Source: Streptomyces tauricus | GTDB lineage: Bacteria; Actinomycetota; Actinomycetes; Streptomycetales; Streptomycetaceae | Assembly (NCBI RefSeq): GCF_014650955.1 | Contig: NZ_BMVY01000012.1 | Coordinates: 1 to 64,000 of the forward strand | Length of the DNA: 64,000 nt | Direction of reading: 5' to 3' | In this document: positions 54,860-61,986 of the stretch, piece after piece | Position numbering within the stretch: position 1 is the first letter of the stretch | Layout of the letters: the number at the start of each line of letters is the position of its first letter | Notes under the pieces: generated by a model | Told to the model about the DNA's origin: nothing | The model's input: only the letters and a program-made list of their open reading frames with translations | Database searches by the model: none | Program-made: the position numbers and the translations under genes

Positions 54860-57373
54860 GTGACCCTTATCGATCAGCTGCCGCAGACCGCAGATCCCGA
54901 CGCCCTCTACGAAGCCTTCGAGTCGTGGGCCGGGGAACGCGGTCTCACGCTCTACCCCCACCAGGAGGAGGCGCTGATCGAGGTGGTCTCGGGTGCGAAC
55001 GTGATCGTGTCGACCCCCACCGGGTCCGGCAAGAGCATGATCGCCGCGGGTGCGCACTTCGCTGCGCTCGCCCGGGACGAGGTCACCTTCTACACCGCGC
55101 CGATCAAGGCGCTCGTCTCGGAGAAGTTCTTCGAGCTGTGCAAGATGTTCGGCACCGAGAACGTCGGCATGCTGACCGGCGACGCGTCCGTGAACTCCGA
55201 CGCCCCGGTCATCTGCTGCACCGCCGAGGTCCTCGCCTCGATCGCGCTGCGCGACGGCAAGCGGGCCGATGTCGGCCAGGTCGTGATGGACGAGTTCCAC
55301 TTCTACGCCGAGGCCGACCGCGGCTGGGCCTGGCAGATCCCGATCCTGGAACTGCCGCAGGCTCAGTTCATCCTGATGTCCGCGACGCTCGGCGACGTCT
55401 CCATGTTCGAGGAGGACCTGACCCGGCGGACCGGCCGCCCCACTTCGGTGGTGCGCTCGGCGACCCGTCCGGTCCCTCTCTCCTACGAGTACAAGCTGAC
55501 TCCGCTCACCGAGACGCTGACCGAGCTTCTCGAGACGAGGCAGGCGCCCGTCTACATCGTGCACTTCACGCAGGCGCAGGCCGTGGAGCGGGCGCAGGCG
55601 CTGATGAGCATCAACATGTGCACGCGCGAGGAGAAGGACCAGATCGCCGCGCTGATCGGCAACTTCCGCTTCACCACCAAGTTCGGCCGCAACCTCTCCC
55701 GTTACGTACGGCACGGGATCGGTGTGCACCACGCCGGCATGCTGCCCAAGTACCGCCGCCTGGTCGAGAAGCTGGCGCAGGCCGGCCTCCTGAAGGTCAT
55801 CTGCGGCACGGACACCCTCGGTGTCGGCGTCAACGTGCCCATCCGCACCGTGCTGTTCACCGCTCTGGCGAAGTACGACGGCACGCGCGTACGGACTTTG
55901 CGCGCGCGGGAGTTCCACCAGATCGCGGGCCGGGCCGGCCGGGCCGGCTTCGACACGGCGGGCTTCGTCGTGGCGCAGGCCCCCGAGCATGTGGTGGAGA
56001 ACGAGAAGGCCCTCGCCAAGGCCGGTGACGACCCGAAGAAGCGCCGCAAGGTGGTGCGCAAGAAGGCCCCGGAAGGCTTTGTGGGCTGGACGGACAACAC
56101 GTTCGAGAAGCTGATCTCGTCCGATCCGGAGCCGCTGACCTCGCGTTTCCGGGTCACGCACACGATGCTGCTGTCCGTGATCGCACGGCCCGGCAACGCG
56201 TTCGACGCGATGCGTCATCTGCTGGAGGACAACCACGAGCCGCGCAAGCAGCAGCTGCGGCACATCCGGCGGGCGATCGCCATCTACCGCTCGCTCCTCG
56301 ACGGCGGAGTCGTGGAAAAGCTCGACACACCGGACGCGGAGGGACGCATCGTGCGCCTCACCGTCGACCTGCAGCAGAACTTCGCCCTCAACCAGCCGTT
56401 GTCGACCTTCGCGCTCGCCGCGTTCGACCTCCTGGACCCGGAATCCCCCTCGTACGCCCTGGACATGGTGTCCGTCGTGGAGTCCACGCTGGACGACCCG
56501 CGGCAGATCCTCGCGGCCCAGCAGAACAAGGCCCGCGGCGAGGCCGTGGGGGCGATGAAGGCGGACGGTGTCGAGTACGAGGAGCGCATGGAGCGGCTCC
56601 AGGACGTGTCGTACCCCAAGCCGCTGGAAGAGCTGCTGTTCCACGGATACGACACCTACCGCAAGAGCCACCCGTGGGTAGGCGACCATCCGCTCTCCCC
56701 GAAGTCCGTCATCCGCGACATGTACGAACGGGCCATGACCTTCACCGAGTTCGTGTCCCACTACGAACTCGCCCGCACCGAGGGCATCGTGCTCCGCTAC
56801 CTGGCGAGCGCCTACAAGGCCCTCGACCACACCGTCCCCGACGACCTGAAGTCGGAGGACCTGGAGGACCTGATCGCCTGGCTCGGCGAGATGGTGCGGC
56901 AGGTCGACTCCAGCCTCCTCGACGAGTGGGAGCAGCTCGCCAACCCCGAGGTCATGACGGCCGAAGAGGCCCAGGAGAAGGCCGACCAGGTCAAACCTGT
57001 CACGGCCAACGGGCGCGCCTTCCGGGTCCTCGTCCGCAACGCCATGTTCCGGCGCGTCGAACTCGCCGCCCTCGACCACGTCGCGGAGCTCGGCGAGCTG
57101 GACTCCGAGGCGGGCTGGGACGCCGATGCCTGGGGCGCGGCCATGGACGACTACTGGGACGAGTACGACGACCTCGGCACCGGCCCCGACGCACGCGGCC
57201 CCAAGCTCCTGCTCATCGACGAGCAGCCGGAGAACGGCCTGTGGCGGGTCCGGCAGACGTTCGCCGACCCGAACGGCGACCACGACTGGGGCATCAGCGC
57301 GGAAATCGACCTCGTGGCCTCCGATGCCGAGGGACGTGCCATCGTCAAGGTCACCGCCGTCGGCCAGTTGTGA
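54860..57373 (+). CDS. helY: Ski2-like DExH-box helicase, HelY type
   Basis: 837 residues, shorter than the ~930 of other actinobacterial HelY proteins. Motif I STPTGSGKSM (~49-58), Ia YTAPIKALVSEKF, II MDEFHFY (DEFH in place of DEVH, ~143), III LMSATLGD, IV-V HHAGMLPKYRRLVEKLAQAG and TDTLGVGVNVP, VI QIAGRAGRAG, followed by a long helical C-terminal domain. A superfamily 2 RNA or DNA helicase, cytosolic; the actinobacterial role is poorly known. GTG start at 54860, chosen because it opens the conserved N-terminus. The downstream tesB starts 19 bases after the stop, so the two are probably co-transcribed. Confidence 0.9.
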   Translation: MTLIDQLPQTADPDALYEAFESWAGERGLTLYPHQEEALIEVVSGANVIVSTPTGSGKSMIAAGAHFAALARDEVTFYTAPIKALVSEKFFELCKMFGTENVGMLTGDASVNSDAPVICCTAEVLASIALRDGKRADVGQVVMDEFHFYAEADRGWAWQIPILELPQAQFILMSATLGDVSMFEEDLTRRTGRPTSVVRSATRPVPLSYEYKLTPLTETLTELLETRQAPVYIVHFTQAQAVERAQALMSINMCTREEKDQIAALIGNFRFTTKFGRNLSRYVRHGIGVHHAGMLPKYRRLVEKLAQAGLLKVICGTDTLGVGVNVPIRTVLFTALAKYDGTRVRTLRAREFHQIAGRAGRAGFDTAGFVVAQAPEHVVENEKALAKAGDDPKKRRKVVRKKAPEGFVGWTDNTFEKLISSDPEPLTSRFRVTHTMLLSVIARPGNAFDAMRHLLEDNHEPRKQQLRHIRRAIAIYRSLLDGGVVEKLDTPDAEGRIVRLTVDLQQNFALNQPLSTFALAAFDLLDPESPSYALDMVSVVESTLDDPRQILAAQQNKARGEAVGAMKADGVEYEERMERLQDVSYPKPLEELLFHGYDTYRKSHPWVGDHPLSPKSVIRDMYERAMTFTEFVSHYELARTEGIVLRYLASAYKALDHTVPDDLKSEDLEDLIAWLGEMVRQVDSSLLDEWEQLANPEVMTAEEAQEKADQVKPVTANGRAFRVLVRNAMFRRVELAALDHVAELGELDSEAGWDADAWGAAMDDYWDEYDDLGTGPDARGPKLLLIDEQPENGLWRVRQTFADPNGDHDWGISAEIDLVASDAEGRAIVKVTAVGQL

Positions 57374-57392
57374 GCACAGGAGAACGCGACAC

Positions 57393-58265
57393 ATGACGAA
57401 TCCAGCGGAACGGCTCGTCGATCTGCTCGACCTGGAGCAGATCGAGGTCAACATCTTCCGTGGCCGCAGCCCGGAGGAGTCCCTGCAGCGGGTCTTCGGC
57501 GGACAGGTGGCGGGCCAGGCCCTCGTCGCCGCCGGCCGCACCACGGACTCGGACCGGCCCGTGCACTCACTGCACGCGTACTTCCTGCGTCCGGGCCGGC
57601 CGGGCGTGCCCATCGTGTACCAGGTCGAACGGGTACGCGACGGGCGGTCGTTCACCACGCGCCGAGTCACCGCCGTGCAGCAGGGCCGCACGATCTTCAA
57701 TCTGACCGCCTCCTTTCACAAGCCTGAGGAAGGGAGCTTCGAGCACCAGCTGCCGCCGGCCCGCAAGGTCCCGGATCCCGAGTCGCTCCCGAGCGTCACT
57801 CAGGAGATCAAGGAACATCTGGGCACGCTCCCCGAGACGCTGGAGCGCATGGCCCGGCGCCAGCCCTTCGACATCCGCTACGCGGACCGGTTGCGCTGGA
57901 CACCCGAGGAGATCGAGCACGCCGAGCCGCGCAGCGCCGTATGGATGCGCGCCGTCGGACCTCTGGGCGACGACCCGCTGGTGCACACCTGCGCGCTCAC
58001 CTATGCGAGCGACATGACTCTCCTGGACGCCGTCCGTATCCCGGTGGAACCCCTCTGGGGCTGGCGCGGTTTCGACATGGCATCCCTGGACCACGCCATG
58101 TGGTTCCACCGGCCGTTCCGCGCCGACGAGTGGTTCCTGTACGACCAGGAGTCCCCGATCGCGACGGGTGGCCGCGGGCTGGCCCGGGGGCGGATCTACG
58201 ACCAGGAGGGACGCCTGCTCGTTTCCGTCGTCCAGGAAGGGCTGTTCCGCAAGCTGGAGGGCTGA
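57393..58265 (+). CDS. tesB: Acyl-CoA thioesterase II
   Basis: 290 residues, the full length of TesB. Double hot-dog fold: FRGRSPEESLQRVFGGQVAGQALVAA and HSLHAYFLRPG in the first half; SLDHAMWFHRPFRADEWFLYD with catalytic Asp, GGRGLARGRIY, and VVQEGL with the catalytic Gln in the second. Hydrolyses medium- and long-chain acyl-CoA to free fatty acid. ATG with AGGAG ten bases upstream, directly behind helY. Convergent with the DUF6397-like gene, only 17 bases away. Confidence 0.93.
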   Translation: MTNPAERLVDLLDLEQIEVNIFRGRSPEESLQRVFGGQVAGQALVAAGRTTDSDRPVHSLHAYFLRPGRPGVPIVYQVERVRDGRSFTTRRVTAVQQGRTIFNLTASFHKPEEGSFEHQLPPARKVPDPESLPSVTQEIKEHLGTLPETLERMARRQPFDIRYADRLRWTPEEIEHAEPRSAVWMRAVGPLGDDPLVHTCALTYASDMTLLDAVRIPVEPLWGWRGFDMASLDHAMWFHRPFRADEWFLYDQESPIATGGRGLARGRIYDQEGRLLVSVVQEGLFRKLEG

Positions 58266-58282
58266 CCGGGCACCGGGCCGGG

Positions 58283-59704
58283 TCAGAGGTTTCTGCGCCG
58301 CAGCCAGCCGAGGAGGCGCCCGGGGCGACCCGGTTCATCGAGCGCGGGTCGTACCTCGGCAGGCCGTCGTGCTCCTGCCTGAGACCGCGCGTCGGTCAAC
58401 TGCCGTACATCGGCCGAGTGTTCCCCTGTGGCCGACCGTCGTACTGCGGCCGGGTGGGGCGCCGCAGCCGGGCGTCGTGCTTCGGCCGGATGCCGTCCCT
58501 CGACCGGATGCCGTCCGACCGGATGATGCCGTGCTTCGGCCGGGCGCCGCTGCTCTCCCTGGCGCCGCTGCCCGGCCGGACGTCGCACTCCGGCCGGGTG
58601 CCGCAACTTGGTGGCCACTCGCAGCTCGGCGAGCTGCCGGTGGTCGACCGGCACGCGGTGTCCCCCGAGAGGTGTCGACCGGTCGTGCCTCACCTCCGGA
58701 GCCCCAGTCGCCACCGGAGCCTCGGTCACCCCCGGCGTCCCGGTCACCCGCGGAGTTTCGGTCTCCGTCGTCGGCCGCGGAGCGGCCCGGCGGTCGCGTG
58801 CCTCCTGCAGTCCGTTCGCCAGGTCGGCCCGGAGCCAGCTGATCTCGTCCGGATCAGTCGCTGTCATGATCCGGGCGGTGATGAGGGCGGCAGGCGTGTC
58901 GGGTGCACCGTGAATGATCTGTTCGGGCCGGTACCGGTCCAGGTGGGCCCGCTCGTAGGGATCGGGGACCATCTCGGCGACCTGAACGGGGTCGAGCAGC
59001 GACGCCACGACTGCGGCACGCGCCCACGGATCCTCGTTCTGCCGCAGCAGGAAGCCGAGGTGCCGACCTCGCCAGTTCCGGGCCCGCAGGTCGAGGCCCG
59101 CCTCCAGTTGGTCCCGCAGCCCCTCGGGCACCCGGCCGTTCAGCAGCGGCGCATGCTTCTTGTCCTGGGCGAACTGCCGCACTTCCTCGGCCAGATACAG
59201 CCAGACCACGGCCCGGTAGCGGTTCAGGTAGAACTTGACGGGCACGATGAGGCCCAGGCGGGCGAAACGCGTGAACCGGGCGGTCGTGACCTCCATGAGG
59301 GCCGCGCCCTCCGAGGTGCCGACTGCTTTGACGCGTTCCCGCAGAGTCTCGGGGAAGCCTTCCTCGGCCCGTACCCTGTCGATCTCCGCGCGGGTGACGC
59401 GATGGCCTCCGCCGCCTTCGTCGGGCACTGTGCGGATGCGCCCGAGCCGTACCGCGAGGTCGAACTCGCCCCGCTTCAGCCCCAGCTCCCGCGCGGCGCG
59501 ACTCTGCGCGAGGGTCGAGGCCTGTGCCGAAGCCGAAGTGGGATTCGGAGTCGGGGGCGGAGTCGGTAGCGGTGGCGGCGGCTGGGCGAGGGTCGCGCTC
59601 GTGGTGGCGGCAGATGCGTCCCTGGCAGCGACGGACCCGTCAGAGCCACCGACAGGCCCGCTCGGACCGGACATGACGGACTGCGTGATGGTGTTGCCGG
59701 ACAT
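58283..59704 (-). CDS. DUF6397-like protein with repeat-rich C-terminus
   Basis: 473 residues. The conserved core (~60-260) begins LAQSRAARELGLKRGEFDLA and RVTRAEIDRVRAEEGFPETL, which read like two small helix-turn-helix or MerR-like units. Then come TTARFTRFARLGLIVPVKFY and NWRGRHLGFLLRQNEDPWAR, a set I associate with the streptomycete DUF6397 family. Function unknown; DNA binding is plausible. The C-terminal ~150 residues are a degenerate repeat of Arg/His/Pro/Ala/Glu hexa-heptads (RHPAEAR-like) and strongly basic. ATG 59704 with GGGGGAG nine bases upstream; the open frame further upstream has no such support. Confidence 0.65.
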   Translation of the reverse strand: MSGNTITQSVMSGPSGPVGGSDGSVAARDASAATTSATLAQPPPPLPTPPPTPNPTSASAQASTLAQSRAARELGLKRGEFDLAVRLGRIRTVPDEGGGGHRVTRAEIDRVRAEEGFPETLRERVKAVGTSEGAALMEVTTARFTRFARLGLIVPVKFYLNRYRAVVWLYLAEEVRQFAQDKKHAPLLNGRVPEGLRDQLEAGLDLRARNWRGRHLGFLLRQNEDPWARAAVVASLLDPVQVAEMVPDPYERAHLDRYRPEQIIHGAPDTPAALITARIMTATDPDEISWLRADLANGLQEARDRRAAPRPTTETETPRVTGTPGVTEAPVATGAPEVRHDRSTPLGGHRVPVDHRQLAELRVATKLRHPAGVRRPAGQRRQGEQRRPAEARHHPVGRHPVEGRHPAEARRPAAAPHPAAVRRSATGEHSADVRQLTDARSQAGARRPAEVRPALDEPGRPGRLLGWLRRRNL

Positions 59705-59829
59705 GATGGTTCTCCCCCGTGCAGCGGTGTGCGCTTTGCGTGCGCTTGCTTCGGGAAAAACCGTAGCCGGTTCACCGGACCTCGCGTCGAGCCTGTGGAT
59801 AACTTCGATCGCGAGGACGTCTGCGCAGG

Positions 59830-60243
59830 TCAGAGGTCTATGGAGGGCGAGTGTTCCGGATGTCGGGCATCGACGTGAAGGTGCTCGCCGACGCGATTGA
59901 CGAGCAGCGTCATCTCGTACGCGACCTGGCCGATGTCGGCTTCGGCCGCGCTGAGCACGCACAGACAGCTGCCGGTGCCGGCCGCCGTGACGAAGAGGAC
60001 CGCGTCATCGAATTCGATCATGGTCTGGCGGACCCGGCCCGCGCCGAAGTGCCTGCCCGAGCCCTTGGCCAGGCTGTGCAGGCCGGACGAGACGGCGGCG
60101 AGGTGTTCGGCGTCCTCCCGCCGCAGACCTGTGCTCGCCCCGGTCACCAGCCCGTCGTTGGACAGCACGAGTGCGTGGCGTATGTGCTCGACACGCTGGG
60201 TCAGGTCGTCGAGCAGCCAGTCGAGTCCCCGGTTCTCCGCCAT
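59830..60243 (-). CDS. Roadblock/LC7 domain protein (second CvnB-type)
   Basis: 137 residues. A single roadblock/LC7 fold, as in MglB and CvnB, which act as GTPase-activating or scaffolding partners of the small GTPase MglA/CvnD. Motifs: LDWLLDDLTQRVEHIRHALVLSNDG, EDAEHLAAVSSGLHSLAKG, GRHFGAGRVRQTMIEFDD, LFVTAAGTGSCL and ADIGQVAYEM. About half of the positions are shared with the CvnB at 61537-61986, so it is a close paralogue. ATG 60243 with GGGGAGACGG upstream. It is separated from the conservon proper by the PPOX/CvnD junction, and the end of the CvnD open frame overlaps its first 43 bases. Confidence 0.9.
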   Translation of the reverse strand: MAENRGLDWLLDDLTQRVEHIRHALVLSNDGLVTGASTGLRREDAEHLAAVSSGLHSLAKGSGRHFGAGRVRQTMIEFDDAVLFVTAAGTGSCLCVLSAAEADIGQVAYEMTLLVNRVGEHLHVDARHPEHSPSIDL

Positions 60244-61049
60244 GATCCGTCTCCCCGTGATGTGTGGTTCCCCCGGGCCGGAGGATCCGATCGACCAGCC
60301 TTCCCCACCGTCGCCGTCCGGGCAAGGAGGATAGGGGCATGGCACACAAGATGACCGATGAGGAATGGCGGGCGTTCGTCTCGCACGGCACCCGCACTGG
60401 CAAGTTGTCGACCGTCCGGGCCGACGGGCGCCCGCATGTGGCACCGATCTGGTTCGTGCTCGACGGCGACGACCTGGTCTTCAACACGGGGAAGGACACC
60501 GTCAAGGGGCGGAATCTGGCTCGGGACGGCCGGGTGGCCCTGTGCGTGGACGACGACCGGCCCCCGGTCGAGGTCCAGGGCCCGTGACACCTCGTGGGCG
60601 CCGTACGCGCGCGCGTCCGTGAAGCAGTTGACCGCCACCACGAAGGGGATGCGCCGGTGTTCGAAGTAATCCACGGCCGGGAAGCAGTCCTCGAGCCGGC
60701 GGGTGTCCGCGAGGACGACAGCACCGAGGGCTCCTTGTGCCAGCTCGTCCCACAGGAACCAGAATCTGTCCTGTCCCGGCGTTCCGAACAGGTAGAGCGA
60801 CAGGCCGGACCTGATGGTGATGCGACCGAAGTCCATGGCGACGGTCGTCGTCACCTTCCGGTCCACGCCGCCGGTGTCGTCCACCGACCGGCCGGCCTCA
60901 CTCAGTAGTTCCTCGGTGCGCAGCGGTCTGATCTCACTGACCGCGCCCACCAGGGTGGTCTTGCCGACCCCGAAGCCGCCGGCGACGAGGATCTTCAATG
61001 CCAGGGCGGCCGTCTCACCGCTGGTGGCATCGGAGTGTTCAGAGACCAT
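60201..61049 (-). CDS. CvnD-type GTPase with chimeric C-terminus (truncated conservon GTPase)
   Basis: 282 residues, although CvnD proteins are normally about 190-200. The first ~162 residues are a normal MglA-like GTPase: P-loop GGFGVGKTT, DTGGVDRKVTTTVAMDFG, FGTPGQDRFWFLW, VLADTRRLEDCFPAVDYFE, VNCFTDARAYGAHEVSRALDLD. At about nt 60562 homology stops. The rest of the open frame is antisense to a truncated PPOX-type gene and then to the start of the second roadblock gene, and has no CvnD-like or other recognisable features. The final strand, G5-type loop and last helix of the GTPase are therefore missing or replaced. Located after cvnC in the usual order. Probably non-functional or altered. 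ATG 61049, weak ribosome-binding site. Confidence 0.8.
   Translation of the reverse strand: MVSEHSDATSGETAALALKILVAGGFGVGKTTLVGAVSEIRPLRTEELLSEAGRSVDDTGGVDRKVTTTVAMDFGRITIRSGLSLYLFGTPGQDRFWFLWDELAQGALGAVVLADTRRLEDCFPAVDYFEHRRIPFVVAVNCFTDARAYGAHEVSRALDLDRGPVVVHAQGHPAVPSQIPPLDGVLPRVEDQVVAVEHEPDRCHMRAPVGPDGRQLASAGAVRDERPPFLIGHLVCHAPILLARTATVGKAGRSDPPARGNHTSRGDGSWRRTGDSTGCSTT
60339..60587 (+). pseudogene. Truncated PPOX-class (F420/FMN-dependent) oxidoreductase
   Basis: 82 residues against ~130-140 for the family. Normal N-terminus: MTDEEWRAFVSHGTRTGKLSTVRADGRPHVAPIWFVLDGDDLVFNT-like split-barrel start with GRPHVAPIWF and ARDGRVALCVDD. Immediately after CVDDDRPP the frame runs into the reverse complement of cvnD and stops after six more codons. 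The C-terminal strand/helix part that completes the flavin or F420 site is absent. The start is intact, with AAGGAGG and a good spacing. The truncation point coincides with that of CvnD on the other strand, so one deletion damaged both genes. Confidence 0.8.
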
Positions 61050-61105
61050 TGATCACTTCTCTCGGGATTGTCGGTGTCGGTCGACGGCTACGGGGCCCTC
61101 GACGT

Positions 61106-61519
61106 CTACAGGGCCCTCAGTCCGTCGATGACCTCGCGCAGGATGCGCTCGTCGGGCAGGTGCGCGGGCGGCACCGGGCGGCTGACCGTCACGCAGCCCA
61201 GTTCGAGCAGATCGCCCAGGAGTACGCGCACCACACCCACGGGCAGATCGGTGTCCGCGGCCAGTTCGGCGACGGACTGGGTTTCGGCCCGGCAGAGTTC
61301 GACGAGGGCCAGGTGCTCCGGACCTAGTGCGGTGTCCGCACCGGTCTCAGGCGCCCCCGTGGCGAGTGTGACGAGCGCTATCAGGTCGAAGCGGGCCCCG
61401 GAGGGTCCTGGCTCGGTGCGTCCACCCGTCATGGCGTACGGGCGGACGAGCGGCCCGGCCTCGCTGTCGTACCACTGGCTGCCCTGCTGCTCAGGGGTGG
61501 CTGCCTGCTCCTCGGTCAT
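61106..61519 (-). CDS. cvnC: Conservon protein CvnC (DUF742)
   Basis: 137 residues from ATG 61519, which has GGGGAG nine bases upstream; the GTG at 61540, overlapping the cvnB stop as GTGA, is an equally possible start. DUF742: SEAGPLVRPYAMTGGRTEP, a winged-helix-like region HLALVELCRAETQSVAELAADTDLPVGVVRVLLGDLLELG, and a VSRP tail. DUF742 proteins are always in conservons between the roadblock protein and the GTPase; they probably bind the other Cvn proteins at the membrane in a G-protein-like sensory complex. Confidence 0.9.
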   Translation of the reverse strand: MTEEQAATPEQQGSQWYDSEAGPLVRPYAMTGGRTEPGPSGARFDLIALVTLATGAPETGADTALGPEHLALVELCRAETQSVAELAADTDLPVGVVRVLLGDLLELGCVTVSRPVPPAHLPDERILREVIDGLRAL

Positions 61520-61536
61520 GTGCGACGTCTCCCCGC

Positions 61537-61986
61537 TCACCCGGCCGCGGGCGGACGGGCCTCCGCGCGGGGAGCCGAGCAGAGATGCTCGCCCACCCGT
61601 CTGACCAGGCGTGCCATCTCGTAGGCGATCAGGCCGATGTCGGCCGTCACGCCGCTCAGGACGGCGAGGCAGGACCCGTCTCCCGCGGCCACCACGAACA
61701 GGAAGCCGTCGTCCATCTCCACCATGGTCTGGCGTACTCCGCCGGCTCCGAAGTGGCGGCCCGCGCCTTTGGCCAGGCTCTGGAAACCGGAGGAGACCGC
61801 AGCGAGGTGCTCGGCGTCCTCGCGTCCGAGGCCGGTGGACGCCCCCACCGCGAGTCCGTCGTTGGAGAGCACGACAGCGTGCCTCACCTCGGCGACGCGC
61901 AGCACCAGATCGTCCAGCAGCCAGTCGAGTTCGCCGGACTGAGCTGCGGTCCCCGTACCCGCACTCGTACCCGGATCCTGGATCAT
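61537..61986 (-). CDS. cvnB: Conservon roadblock/LC7 protein CvnB
   Basis: 149 residues. Roadblock/LC7 domain: LDWLLDDLVLRVAEVRHAVVLSNDG, REDAEHLAAVSSGFQSLAKG, GRHFGAGGVRQTMVEMDDG, LFVVAAGDGSCL, ADIGLIAYEM and RRVGEHL. Expected to partner with CvnA and the GTPase CvnD. ATG 61986 overlaps the TGA of cvnA (ATGA) with GAAGGAGA upstream. The C-terminal ~12 residues are Ala/Pro/Arg-rich. Close paralogue of the second roadblock protein at 59830-60243. Confidence 0.93.
   Translation of the reverse strand: MIQDPGTSAGTGTAAQSGELDWLLDDLVLRVAEVRHAVVLSNDGLAVGASTGLGREDAEHLAAVSSGFQSLAKGAGRHFGAGGVRQTMVEMDDGFLFVVAAGDGSCLAVLSGVTADIGLIAYEMARLVRRVGEHLCSAPRAEARPPAAG

Noticed and set aside
50219-57700. Minus-strand open frame of nearly 2,500 codons across the ABC exporter, L31 and helicase genes
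   Set aside because: It overlaps five well-supported genes on either strand (ABC subunits, DUF5709, L31, HelY, part of tesB) and has no recognisable domain; an artefact of stop-poor GC-rich DNA.
60339-60587. Intact small PPOX enzyme
   Set aside because: Only the N-terminal ~75 residues match the family; the tail is antisense to cvnD.
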